Source: Arthrobacter zhaoxinii
Lineage (GTDB): Bacteria; Actinomycetota; Actinomycetes; Actinomycetales; Micrococcaceae
Assembly: GCF_024385505.1 (NCBI RefSeq)
Contig: NZ_JANFLT010000005.1
Coordinates: 496,001-560,000, forward strand
Length of the DNA stretch: 64,000 nt
Reading direction: 5' to 3'
Positions 1-6,969 of the stretch are shown here, one piece after another (position 1 is the stretch's first letter; the number at the start of each line of letters is the position of its first letter). The notes beneath the pieces were generated by a model. It saw only the letters and a list, made by a program, of their open reading frames with translations, was not told the DNA's origin and made no database searches. The position numbers were made by a program, and so were the translations under genes.

Positions 1-433
1 CGGTGATCAGCCGCCGCGGCATCCGGACCTTCCCGGCGACCGCTTCCACGGCCACCGGGTCGGGCGGGGCAACGATGGCGCCAAGTGCAATTGCGGCGGG
101 CAGCCCGAGCGCCGGAACCATCGCCCAGGCGACGCCGGCCACCACGGCGACGGTGACCGCGACCAGCGCCACGGCCAGCAGCACCAGGGAGCGCCAGCGC
201 AGCCGGAAGACGGACCAGGAGCTGCGTTGCGCGGCGGCGAAGAGCAGCGGCGGAAGGAAGAGGGGAAGGATCAGTTCCGGGTTGATATGGACTTCGGGAA
301 TGATCGGCAGGAACGCGATGAGGGCCGAGGAAATCAGCATCAGTACCGGATACGGCAGCCGGATGCGTTCACCGATGCCCGCGGCCAGCACGGTTCCGAA
401 AAGCAGCCCGATCAGGAGTATCAGGAAATCCAC
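1..433 (-). CDS. Na+/H+ antiporter, CPA1 family (N-terminal part, cut by window edge)
   Basis: Reading the minus strand from 433 gives about 144 residues of a polytopic membrane protein that runs off the left edge. Hydrophobic helices are separated by motifs typical of bacterial CPA1 sodium/proton exchangers: RIRLPYPVLM near residue 20, LFLPPLLFAAA near 57, and LGAIVAPPDPVAVEAV near 120, the family's conserved helix with the paired acidic/proline motif. The proposed start is a GTG at 433 with only a weak upstream Shine-Dalgarno; an in-frame GTG at about 496 would add some 21 unrelated residues. Family function is electroneutral exchange of Na+ for H+ across the cytoplasmic membrane. The C-terminal part is outside the window, so substrate and subfamily cannot be refined. 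Confidence 0.85.
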   Translation of the reverse strand, partial: MDFLILLIGLLFGTVLAAGIGERIRLPYPVLMLISSALIAFLPIIPEVHINPELILPLFLPPLLFAAAQRSSWSVFRLRWRSLVLLAVALVAVTVAVVAGVAWAMVPALGLPAAIALGAIVAPPDPVAVEAVAGKVRMPRRLIT

Positions 434-831
434 CGGTTCAGCCGTCCGCTCGGAGCTTGCTTCGGACCGACCGCGCCGCGTATTCCATCTCCGCACCTGC
501 TTCTTTCGGATGTGTAAGTATTTCGTTAATTATTGCATTGAGTGCAGATAATGCCGGGGAGGTTTGCGGTGTGGGCGCGGCCCGCGGAATGTTCCCCGGG
601 CGGGCGGGGAGATCATAGGGGCGGGTTACTGAGATCACCGAAAACCAAAGCCCGGGGCTCTTCGCGCCGCACTCGAAAGCGGCTAAAATTGAACGGAAGT
701 TTTGTGCGTCCAAGGACGCCTCTGCGGCGTCCACCAGCGACATAAGCAAGATCCCGGTGATATGAGTTGAAGGTCTTCTTCTCCCCCGTTGCATTAGCTC
801 CTTCCGCCGTCCCGAAGGGGGCGCTGCATCC
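434..831. other. 398-base intergenic region between divergent genes
   Basis: This gap lies between the divergently oriented antiporter and manA-like genes. It is noticeably more AT-rich around 505-545 than its surroundings. A TAAAAT hexamer at 684-689 could be a -10 element for the rightward gene, but no convincing -35 accompanies it. Open frames crossing the gap on the minus strand have no recognisable protein features. I see no RNA gene or repeat here. Confidence 0.4.
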
Positions 832-1998
832 ATGACTGCCGTCTACGGAGTGGTGAGGGAAACCCACAATCCTTCCGCTGCGGTGAACGCGTTGAAGGGT
901 GATGCCGGCACAGCCGTGCAGCACGGAAAAGATGACCGGCACAGCGCTCCTTCCGCTACCGGTGCCGTCATTGCCTGGGATCCCGATGACCTGCCCGGGG
1001 CCCTCGATCGGCTCATTGCAGCACACCCGCGCCATTTCACCGCTCCGGAGGCACTGCCGGTGCGCCCTATCCCTTTCCGGATGCACCTCATGGACGCGGA
1101 CGTACCCAAGTCCATCCAACTGCACCCGCAGCCGGACCAGGCGCTGGCCGGCTACGTTCGTGAGCAGACCCGCGGGGTCCCCCTGGGCGCAGGAAACCGG
1201 AACTATAAGGACCGGTACGCCAAGTTCGAAGTGGCGGTGGCAATCACTCCCCTGCGCGTGCTGTCCGGACAGCGCACCAGGGAAGAACTGCGGACCATTG
1301 CCGACGGAGTCGACCTTCCGTGGCTCCACGCCTTGCTGACGTTCCGCCACGAGATGCCGGTGCATGCTCTCCTCCGCATGGAGCCGTCCGAGGTTGCCCG
1401 GGCACTCCGGGAAACCGAGGCTGCCCTGGCCGCCGTGACGGAAACCGAGGGTCTTGCCGCAGATGCTGCTGCCGTCTTCCGCCGGCTGGCGCCGCTTTTC
1501 CCCGGCGACCGCGGGATCCTCATAGCCATCTGCATGAACCTCATCAAGCTGGCCCCGGGGCAGGCAATGGTCACGCCTGCCGGCTGCCTTCACTCCTATC
1601 TGTCCGGGCAGGCGATGGTGGTGATGGGCCTCTCGCACAATGCCTTGAAGGCAGGGCTGACCAAGGACTACGTAGACATCGCCGAGCTGCAGCAGATTCT
1701 GGGCAGCGGCCAGCCCGGTCCGGCTCCCCTGGAGGTGGCCCGCATCACTGAGTGCCAGGAACGTATTCCGCTCTGGAGCGACGATCTGGACCTGCGTCGG
1801 ACGGTGATCGACGGCGGCACAGCATCCATCCCGCTGGAACGTTTCACCGTTGTGCTTGCCGCACTGGGCGGAGCGGTGGTTACGGTGGGCGACGTGAGCA
1901 CGTTCCTGGAGCAGGGCGCGAGCATGCTCTACCTGGGCGACCCGACCACGGCCGACGTCGAGGGCTCGGCACAGCTCTTCAGCGCGTCGGCACGCTAA
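832..1998 (+). CDS. mannose-6-phosphate isomerase class I-like protein
   Basis: A 388-residue protein with the layout of type I phosphomannose isomerases, zinc cupin enzymes that interconvert mannose-6-phosphate and fructose-6-phosphate. The metal-ligand motifs are recognisable: SIQLHPQ near residues 91-98 (Gln-x-His), NYKDRYAKFEVAVAITP near 124-140 (family KPE appears as KFE, so the Glu is kept) and TPAGCLHSYLSG near 247 (the His). The segment after it, HNALKAGLTKDYVDI, matches the family's DNVLRAGLT-HVD stretch but is diverged. ATG at 832 follows a GGGGG-rich sequence about 10 bases upstream. It is convergent with hrpB, with 8 bases between the stop codons. It is more divergent than a typical actinobacterial ManA, so a different sugar-phosphate substrate is possible. 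Confidence 0.75.
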   Translation: MTAVYGVVRETHNPSAAVNALKGDAGTAVQHGKDDRHSAPSATGAVIAWDPDDLPGALDRLIAAHPRHFTAPEALPVRPIPFRMHLMDADVPKSIQLHPQPDQALAGYVREQTRGVPLGAGNRNYKDRYAKFEVAVAITPLRVLSGQRTREELRTIADGVDLPWLHALLTFRHEMPVHALLRMEPSEVARALRETEAALAAVTETEGLAADAAAVFRRLAPLFPGDRGILIAICMNLIKLAPGQAMVTPAGCLHSYLSGQAMVVMGLSHNALKAGLTKDYVDIAELQQILGSGQPGPAPLEVARITECQERIPLWSDDLDLRRTVIDGGTASIPLERFTVVLAALGGAVVTVGDVSTFLEQGASMLYLGDPTTADVEGSAQLFSASAR

Positions 1999-2006
1999 CG
2001 CCGGGG

Positions 2007-4640
2007 TTACATCCGTGCCTTTGTCCTGGCGGTGGCCTTGGCCGACCACGGATCCTCCGGCCACGGGTGCCGGGGATACCGCCCGCGCATTTCGGCCCGA
2101 ACCTGGGCATAAGGACCGGACCAGAAGGACGCCAGGTCATCGGTAACAGCCAGGGGCCGGCCGGCCGGGGACAGCAGATGGAAGAGCACCGGCACCCGCC
2201 CCTCCACCAGCCGCGGCGTTTCGGCCCAGCCGAAGCATTCCTGCAGCTTCACCGCAACCACCGGCCGACCGCCGTCGTCCTCCGCCGGCGGGTAGTCGAT
2301 GCGGACCCGGGAACCGCTGGGAACCTCAAGCCGCTCCGGGACCAGGCTGCCCAGCCGGGATGCCTCCGGCCAGGGCAGCAGGCGCCGCAGCGGATCGGTG
2401 AGGTCGATGCTGTTGGCGGATGCGCCGCGCGCCAGTGCGTCCAGCTCGGGAGCGAGCCAGTCCTGCAGCCGGGCGAGCAGGGCCGGCTCGCTGACGTCCG
2501 GCCACGGATCCCCAAGTTCCCGGCGCAGCAGGGCCAGGCGCCGGCGCAGGGCATCGGCGCCGCCCGAGAAACCGACCAGGTCCAGGCCCCGTGCCGTCAG
2601 GGCGCGGGCGACGGCGGCGCGTCCCTCCTCGGCGGACGGACGTACCGGGGTGGAGCCAAGCAGGATCGAACCGAGCCGGTGTTCCCGGCGAGCGGTGACC
2701 CGGCCACCGGCGAAGTCTGCCTCCACCGCATCCGTCACGAGGTGTTCGGCAGCCGCTTCCGCGGTGTCCAGGGCCAGGGGTGCGGCGGCCCGGATGACAG
2801 CACCTGTGCCGGCGGCGTCGCGCCCCTCGGCCCGGGCGACATCGGCGACGGCCAGCCAGTCAGAGCCTGTGAGGGAGCTGCCGGAGGGAAGTCCGGCGCG
2901 GGTTCCGGAGGCCAGCAGGTACCGCTCGGGACCTGAGCCGGGAACGCGCCGCGCAATCCGGTCCGGGAACGCCAGGGCAATCACGTATCCGAGGGCTTCG
3001 CCGTGGGAAACTTGCGCCGCGGCCGGCGCATCTCCCTTCTCCCGGCGGGCCAGCTGCTCCAGCCGCCGGACGTCGTCGGACCAGCGCCGTTCCCCGGGAT
3101 CGCGGCCGGTCCGCAGCCCGGCGAGCAGGCGGGTCAGGTCCGCTCCGGGTGCCCGTATGTCCCCCGCGAGCAGGGCAACGGCTTCGGCCGCAGTTCGAAC
3201 GCCCACCGCACCGGCGCCGTCGAGCAGGGCGCGGGCCAGCCGCGGATCGGCCGGTACGTGTGCGAGGGCCTTGCCCCGGGCCGTCGCCTGCCCCTTCGCG
3301 TCCACCGCGCCGATCCCGCGCAGCACTTCGGCGGCGTCCCGCATGGCCGCCGGCGGCGGCGCATCGGGCAGGGACAGGCCTTCACCCGCAGGTGCACCCC
3401 AGCAGGCCAGCACCAGGGCCGCCGCGGTGAGGTCGGCGACGGCGATTTCCGGCGTCTGGTGTGCGGGTGCAGCACCGAATGCCTTGTCGTCGTAGCAGCG
3501 GACCACTGTTCCGGGGCCGAGCCGGGCGGCGCGGCCGGCCCGCTGCTCGGCGGAGGCGCGTGAACAGGACAGGGTGACGAGGCCGGACATGCCGCGCAGC
3601 GCGTCCCGGCGCGGTTCCCGGGCCAGACCCGAGTCGATGACCAGCCGCACGCCCGGCACCGTCAGCGAGGACTCCGCCAGGGACGTGGACACGATGATGC
3701 GGGCCGGCTCGCCCGGACCGCGGCCGGAGACCGCCCGGTCCTGCTCGGCCGGAGGTATCTGCCCGTGCAGCTCGAGGACTTCCGTTCCGGCCGGCACCCG
3801 CGAACGCAGCCGGCCTGCCACAGTGGACACCTCGCGTGCACCGGGCACAAACACCAGGGCATCGGTCCCGGGGTTCCTGCTGACGGCCCGTAAGTGTGCG
3901 GCCAGGGCGGTGTCCGCGACATGGTCCAGGAAGCCGCGGGTAACTCCGCGGTCGTCGAGCCGCGGCACCGGCGGGGGCGCCCAGACGGTTTCCAGCGGAT
4001 GGAGCGCCGAGGGACAGCCGACGACGGGAGCCGGTCCGCCGCCGTCGGGCGCCCCGATCAGTGCGGCAAAACGCGGCGCATCGAGGGTGGCGGACATGGC
4101 GACGAGAGTCAGGTCTTCGCGCAGCTGGCGGACCTCGGTGAGCATGCCGAGGAGCAGGTCCGTTTCCAGGCCGCGTTCGTGGACCTCGTCCAGGATGACC
4201 GCGGCGGTTCCTTCGAGGCCCGGGTCTGCCAGCAGGCGGCGCAGCAGGATGCCCGGGGTCACGAATTCGACCAGCGTGGAAGGGCCGGTGCGGCTCTCGC
4301 CCCGGACCGTGTAGCCGATCCGTCCGCCGAGGGCAGTGCCGTCAAGGGCTGCGAGCCGGCGGGCCGCCGAGCGGACGGCCACGCGGCGGGGCTGGGTGAC
4401 CACCACCCGCGGGCGGGTCCCGCCGCCGGCAAGGATATTCGCCACGAGCGGCGGCACCAGCGTGGTCTTGCCGGTTCCCGGCGGCGCCTGGACGACGGCG
4501 GTGCCGCCCCGCGTATCACCGGCACCGCCGCCCAGCACCGCCGCGAGCTGCGGGACCGACTCGGCAAAAACCAGTCCGCGGCCGATGCCCGCAAGGTCGA
4601 AGGGCGGGTCGGTTGGGTGCGGAGAGGCCGGAGAAGTCAC
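2007..4640 (-). CDS. hrpB: ATP-dependent helicase HrpB
   Basis: An 877-residue DEAH/RHA-type superfamily 2 helicase. Visible motifs in order: Walker A QAPPGTGKTTLV near residue 50, TQPRRVA (motif Ia), DEVHERGLETDLLLG near 150 (motif II, DEVH form), MSATLDA (motif III), STSLAESSLTVPGV (motif V) and SRASAEQRAGRAAR (motif VI). The C-terminus ends in the HrpB-specific region with HPWPEDPWSAKATARTKAR. The length agrees with the family (about 820-880). Start is a GTG at 4640; the nearest GGAGG lies 12 bases upstream, so the start is somewhat uncertain. The gene is divergent from the carD-like gene. The cellular role of HrpB in bacteria remains poorly defined; RNA remodelling is the usual inference. 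Confidence 0.93.
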   Translation of the reverse strand: MTSPASPHPTDPPFDLAGIGRGLVFAESVPQLAAVLGGGAGDTRGGTAVVQAPPGTGKTTLVPPLVANILAGGGTRPRVVVTQPRRVAVRSAARRLAALDGTALGGRIGYTVRGESRTGPSTLVEFVTPGILLRRLLADPGLEGTAAVILDEVHERGLETDLLLGMLTEVRQLREDLTLVAMSATLDAPRFAALIGAPDGGGPAPVVGCPSALHPLETVWAPPPVPRLDDRGVTRGFLDHVADTALAAHLRAVSRNPGTDALVFVPGAREVSTVAGRLRSRVPAGTEVLELHGQIPPAEQDRAVSGRGPGEPARIIVSTSLAESSLTVPGVRLVIDSGLAREPRRDALRGMSGLVTLSCSRASAEQRAGRAARLGPGTVVRCYDDKAFGAAPAHQTPEIAVADLTAAALVLACWGAPAGEGLSLPDAPPPAAMRDAAEVLRGIGAVDAKGQATARGKALAHVPADPRLARALLDGAGAVGVRTAAEAVALLAGDIRAPGADLTRLLAGLRTGRDPGERRWSDDVRRLEQLARREKGDAPAAAQVSHGEALGYVIALAFPDRIARRVPGSGPERYLLASGTRAGLPSGSSLTGSDWLAVADVARAEGRDAAGTGAVIRAAAPLALDTAEAAAEHLVTDAVEADFAGGRVTARREHRLGSILLGSTPVRPSAEEGRAAVARALTARGLDLVGFSGGADALRRRLALLRRELGDPWPDVSEPALLARLQDWLAPELDALARGASANSIDLTDPLRRLLPWPEASRLGSLVPERLEVPSGSRVRIDYPPAEDDGGRPVVAVKLQECFGWAETPRLVEGRVPVLFHLLSPAGRPLAVTDDLASFWSGPYAQVRAEMRGRYPRHPWPEDPWSAKATARTKARM

Positions 4641-4727
4641 TCTTCCATTCTGCCTCCTGCCGGAAGCGGTAAAATGTTAAGGGTCTCGTCACTCGCCCCT
4701 GCCTTTCCTCTTCCCTGGAGGTAGCAG

Positions 4728-5219
4728 TTGCCATTTTCCAAAGGCCAGATCCTGGTCCACCCCCATCACGGCCCCGCCGTTGTCAGCTCTTTCCAAACCC
4801 ATCCGCGCATGCAGAAGAACTGCATTGTCCTGGAGGTCCAGTCCTCCCACCTGATGGTCTGGGTGCCCGTTGACCAGGTGGACCACGTCGGCCTCCGCCC
4901 GGTCCTGGACCGGACGGGACTCGACACCCTGTTTGGCGTCCTTCGCGCTCCGGCGGACAAGGAAGACCCCCAATGGTCCCGCCGGTACAAGGACAACGCG
5001 GAGAAGATTGCCACCGGTGATCCGATGGTGATAGCCGCCGTGGTCCGCAACCTGATGCTTCGCGAGGCGGACCGCGGTCTCTCGCAGGCCGAGCGGGAGA
5101 TGCTCCGGCATGCCCGCCGGCCCCTGCTGACAGAAATCTCGCTGTCGCTTGGGCTCTCCGAAGGAGCAGCCGGGGAGAAACTCGACGCTGTGTGGCGTCC
5201 GTCCACCGCCGTCGCCTAG
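4728..5219 (+). CDS. CarD family transcriptional regulator
   Basis: A 163-residue protein that starts MPFSKGQILVHPHHGPAVV, the N-terminal Tudor-like RNA-polymerase-interacting domain of CarD (RID), followed by a helical domain with conserved spacing (RYKDNAEKIATGDPMVIAAV near residue 85; LSQAEREMLRHARRPL near 121). CarD proteins bind the RNAP beta subunit and stabilise open promoter complexes. The start is a TTG at 4728, fixed by a consensus GGAGGT at 4717-4722. It is followed by a clear intrinsic terminator, so it is probably monocistronic. Actinobacteria usually have one essential canonical CarD near ispD; this shorter-spaced, TTG-started protein may be that copy or a paralogue, which cannot be decided here. 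Confidence 0.88.
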   Translation: MPFSKGQILVHPHHGPAVVSSFQTHPRMQKNCIVLEVQSSHLMVWVPVDQVDHVGLRPVLDRTGLDTLFGVLRAPADKEDPQWSRRYKDNAEKIATGDPMVIAAVVRNLMLREADRGLSQAEREMLRHARRPLLTEISLSLGLSEGAAGEKLDAVWRPSTAVA

Positions 5220-5238
5220 ACGTATCTGTCCGGTACAG

Positions 5239-5270
5239 AACGGCACATCCTTCGGGATGTGCCGTTTCTA
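5239..5270 (+). terminator. intrinsic terminator with UUCG tetraloop
   Basis: A perfect 12-bp stem (5239-5250 with 5255-5266) closes on a TTCG loop in the C(UUCG)G context, the very stable tetraloop. It lies 20 bases after the carD-like stop codon. The T-rich tail is short (TTTCTA). Confidence 0.8.
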
Positions 5271-5343
5271 CTGCCTCCGTGCACCCAGACGTGTGAGGGA
5301 CATCACCGTCGATGCCGCCCTCGTTCCGCCCTCCACGGGGTTT

Positions 5344-5359
5344 ACTTGAAGCGTCAAGT
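5344..5359. promoter_or_regulatory. palindromic operator upstream of the nitroreductase gene
   Basis: ACTTGA-AGCG-TCAAGT is a perfect 6-bp inverted repeat with a 4-bp centre, 43 bases before the nitroreductase start. The size and sequence resemble binding sites of MarR-type repressors that often control flavin reductases. No MarR gene is present nearby. Confidence 0.5.
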
Positions 5360-5401
5360 GTCTAGGGACACGAACCGTTACCCCAAGGAGGTGTGCTGCG
5401 T

Positions 5402-6016
5402 ATGAACGACGGCACTCTGGAATCCATCCCCGCCATCGATGCCGCAGCCCTCGGCCTCCTCTTCCGTGACGCGCGCACGGTCTCGGAATTCACTTCGGCT
5501 GCTGTCACAGACGAGCAGCTGCAGTCCATCTACGACTTGACCAAGATGGGCCCGACGGCGATGAACATCCAGCCGCTGCGGATCACCTGGGTGCGCTCTG
5601 CCGCGGCTCGGCAGCGGCTGGTGCAGCACATGGCAGAAGGCAACAGGGCTAAGACCGCTGCCGCTCCCATGGTTGCCGTGCTGAGCTTCGACCGCGCCTG
5701 GCCTGAGCACTTCCCCACCGTTTTCCCGCCGGCTCCGCAGCAGGGTGCAGTCTTTGCCGCCAACCCGGAGCTGAGTGCCGTGATGGGCAATGACAACGCA
5801 CATCTGCAGGCCGGCTACTTCCTCCTGGCAGTTCGTGCACTGGGCCTTGCCGCTGGGCCGATGGGCGGTTTCGACGCCGCCGGACTGGACGCTGATCTGC
5901 ACGCGGGCCGGAACCTGCAGTCTTTCCTCGTTGTCAATATCGGTGTGCCTGCCGGCGAGCCGCGCCACCCCCGCCTGCCTCGGCTGGATTACGCGACGGC
6001 GACCACCGAACTCTAG
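5402..6016 (+). CDS. malonic semialdehyde reductase-like nitroreductase (RutE/HadB type)
   Basis: A 204-residue FMN-dependent nitroreductase-fold protein. FRDARTVSEFTSAAVTDE near residue 24, YDLTKMGPTAMNIQPLRI near 45 and VRALGLAAGPMGGFDAAGL near 143 match the RutE/HadB subfamily, which reduces malonic semialdehyde to 3-hydroxypropionate in pyrimidine breakdown, with length close to E. coli RutE (196). The ATG at 5402 is chosen because AAGGAGGT at 5385-5392 is 9 bases upstream; the in-frame GTG at 5393 directly abuts that site and is too close. No other rut genes are nearby, so the physiological substrate is inferred and may be another aldehyde or quinone. Confidence 0.85.
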   Translation: MNDGTLESIPAIDAAALGLLFRDARTVSEFTSAAVTDEQLQSIYDLTKMGPTAMNIQPLRITWVRSAAARQRLVQHMAEGNRAKTAAAPMVAVLSFDRAWPEHFPTVFPPAPQQGAVFAANPELSAVMGNDNAHLQAGYFLLAVRALGLAAGPMGGFDAAGLDADLHAGRNLQSFLVVNIGVPAGEPRHPRLPRLDYATATTEL

Positions 6017-6022
6017 GCCGCA

Positions 6023-6057
6023 GAAAAACGCCGCCACCCATGCCACCGGGGTGGCGG
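6023..6057 (-). terminator. intrinsic terminator for the leftward gene at 6111
   Basis: A 9-bp perfect stem, CCGCCACCC (6031-6039) with GGGTGGCGG (6049-6057). Read on the minus strand it is followed by GCGTTTTT (plus-strand A run at 6023-6027). It lies between convergent genes and could also slow transcription from the left. Confidence 0.65.
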
Positions 6058-6110
6058 TCGCTGGTGAACCTCGCCACCGAGCAGGTGGCGCCGGCTGTCG
6101 GCGCTGTGGC

Positions 6111-6749
6111 TTAGTTCAGCCGTTCCCGCAGCGTCGGAACGCCTGGGCCGCTTAGGTCGTCGAGGTATGCCGGCCGGCCTGCCATGCTCATCACCAGGGC
6201 CAGGGTCGGTCCGGTAACCAGCGGGCCCCTGCCCGTGGTGAACGGTCCGTCATCGGCGCGCAGGTACAGTCCCGCGATATGCGTCCGGCTGGCCACGGCA
6301 AAGTCCCGTCCGGCGAAAAACCCGGCAACCGAGGTCAACGCCTCAACACTGGGCTGCCCGCGAAGGCCCAGCGGCCTGCGGATGTCCTGGCTGTGGACCA
6401 CCACCTCGCCCAGATACGCTGGAATGTGGCCCGAGGGCGCCGTCGTACTGCCGATAACCGCACGGAACCGACTCAAAGTAGATGCCGGATCCACACCCCG
6501 GTGTTGGTCCATCCGCCGCTGGTTGTGCACGTCGGGCCGGAAGCCTGCGCCGGCTATGCTGCGCAACCACTGCCACCGGTTCACGCTTGCTGCGGCAATC
6601 AGGTGCGCAACCACTTCTTCGACGTTCCACTCTCCGCACAGGGTGTCGTGTCGCCACTGTTCGGCGTCCAGCTCACCGAGGTCGTCCGCCAGCGCCCGCC
6701 GCTCCGCGTGAACCAGCGGCCACAGGGCACTTCGCCGCTGCGCCGTCAC
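6111..6749 (-). CDS. maleylpyruvate isomerase family mycothiol-dependent enzyme
   Basis: A 212-residue protein of the DinB-like MDMPI family found in mycothiol-producing actinobacteria. The segment LCGEWNVEEVVAHLIAAASV near residue 38 is the family's LCpGW-V-D--AHL signature, whose His helps bind the metal; VVVHSQDIRRPLG near 122 supplies the second conserved His (H-x-D region). GTG at 6749 is preferred because GAGAAGG lies 7 bases upstream and family similarity starts there; the open frame continues 48 codons upstream without family features. Members use mycothiol as a cofactor in isomerisation or conjugation, but the substrate here is unknown. It stands alone between two terminators. Confidence 0.75.
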   Translation of the reverse strand: MTAQRRSALWPLVHAERRALADDLGELDAEQWRHDTLCGEWNVEEVVAHLIAAASVNRWQWLRSIAGAGFRPDVHNQRRMDQHRGVDPASTLSRFRAVIGSTTAPSGHIPAYLGEVVVHSQDIRRPLGLRGQPSVEALTSVAGFFAGRDFAVASRTHIAGLYLRADDGPFTTGRGPLVTGPTLALVMSMAGRPAYLDDLSGPGVPTLRERLN

Positions 6750-6900
6750 GTCCGCCTTCTCGCCGGCTCCTGCTCTAAACCCCGTCACAGAGCAGATGGT
6801 GCCAGCTGTCGGCAAGCATCTCAAGGACGTGCGCACATCGGTTCGGCGTTCCGGCGGGTCCCGAGGGATGGCCCTCGGCCGAAGCGGACGCAAACGCAGC

Positions 6901-6940
6901 AGAGGACGGACACCGTATCGGTGTCCGTCCTCTGTTTTTA
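6901..6940 (+). terminator. long hairpin with T tract downstream of glpD
   Basis: A perfect 15-bp stem (6901-6915 with 6919-6933) with a TAT loop, followed on the plus strand by GTTTTTA. The nearest gene end is glpD, which is read leftward into this hairpin and so meets the A-run first and no T tract afterwards. It may work in both directions, or mainly against rightward read-through into glpD antisense. Confidence 0.6.
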
Positions 6941-6969
6941 ATGCTTTATCCCTTGGCTTTACTCCGGGA

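Noticed and set aside
438-833. A 131-codon frame on the minus strand before the manA-like gene
   Set aside because: No recognisable family, no ribosome site, and it runs in the wrong frame through the start of the antiporter gene.
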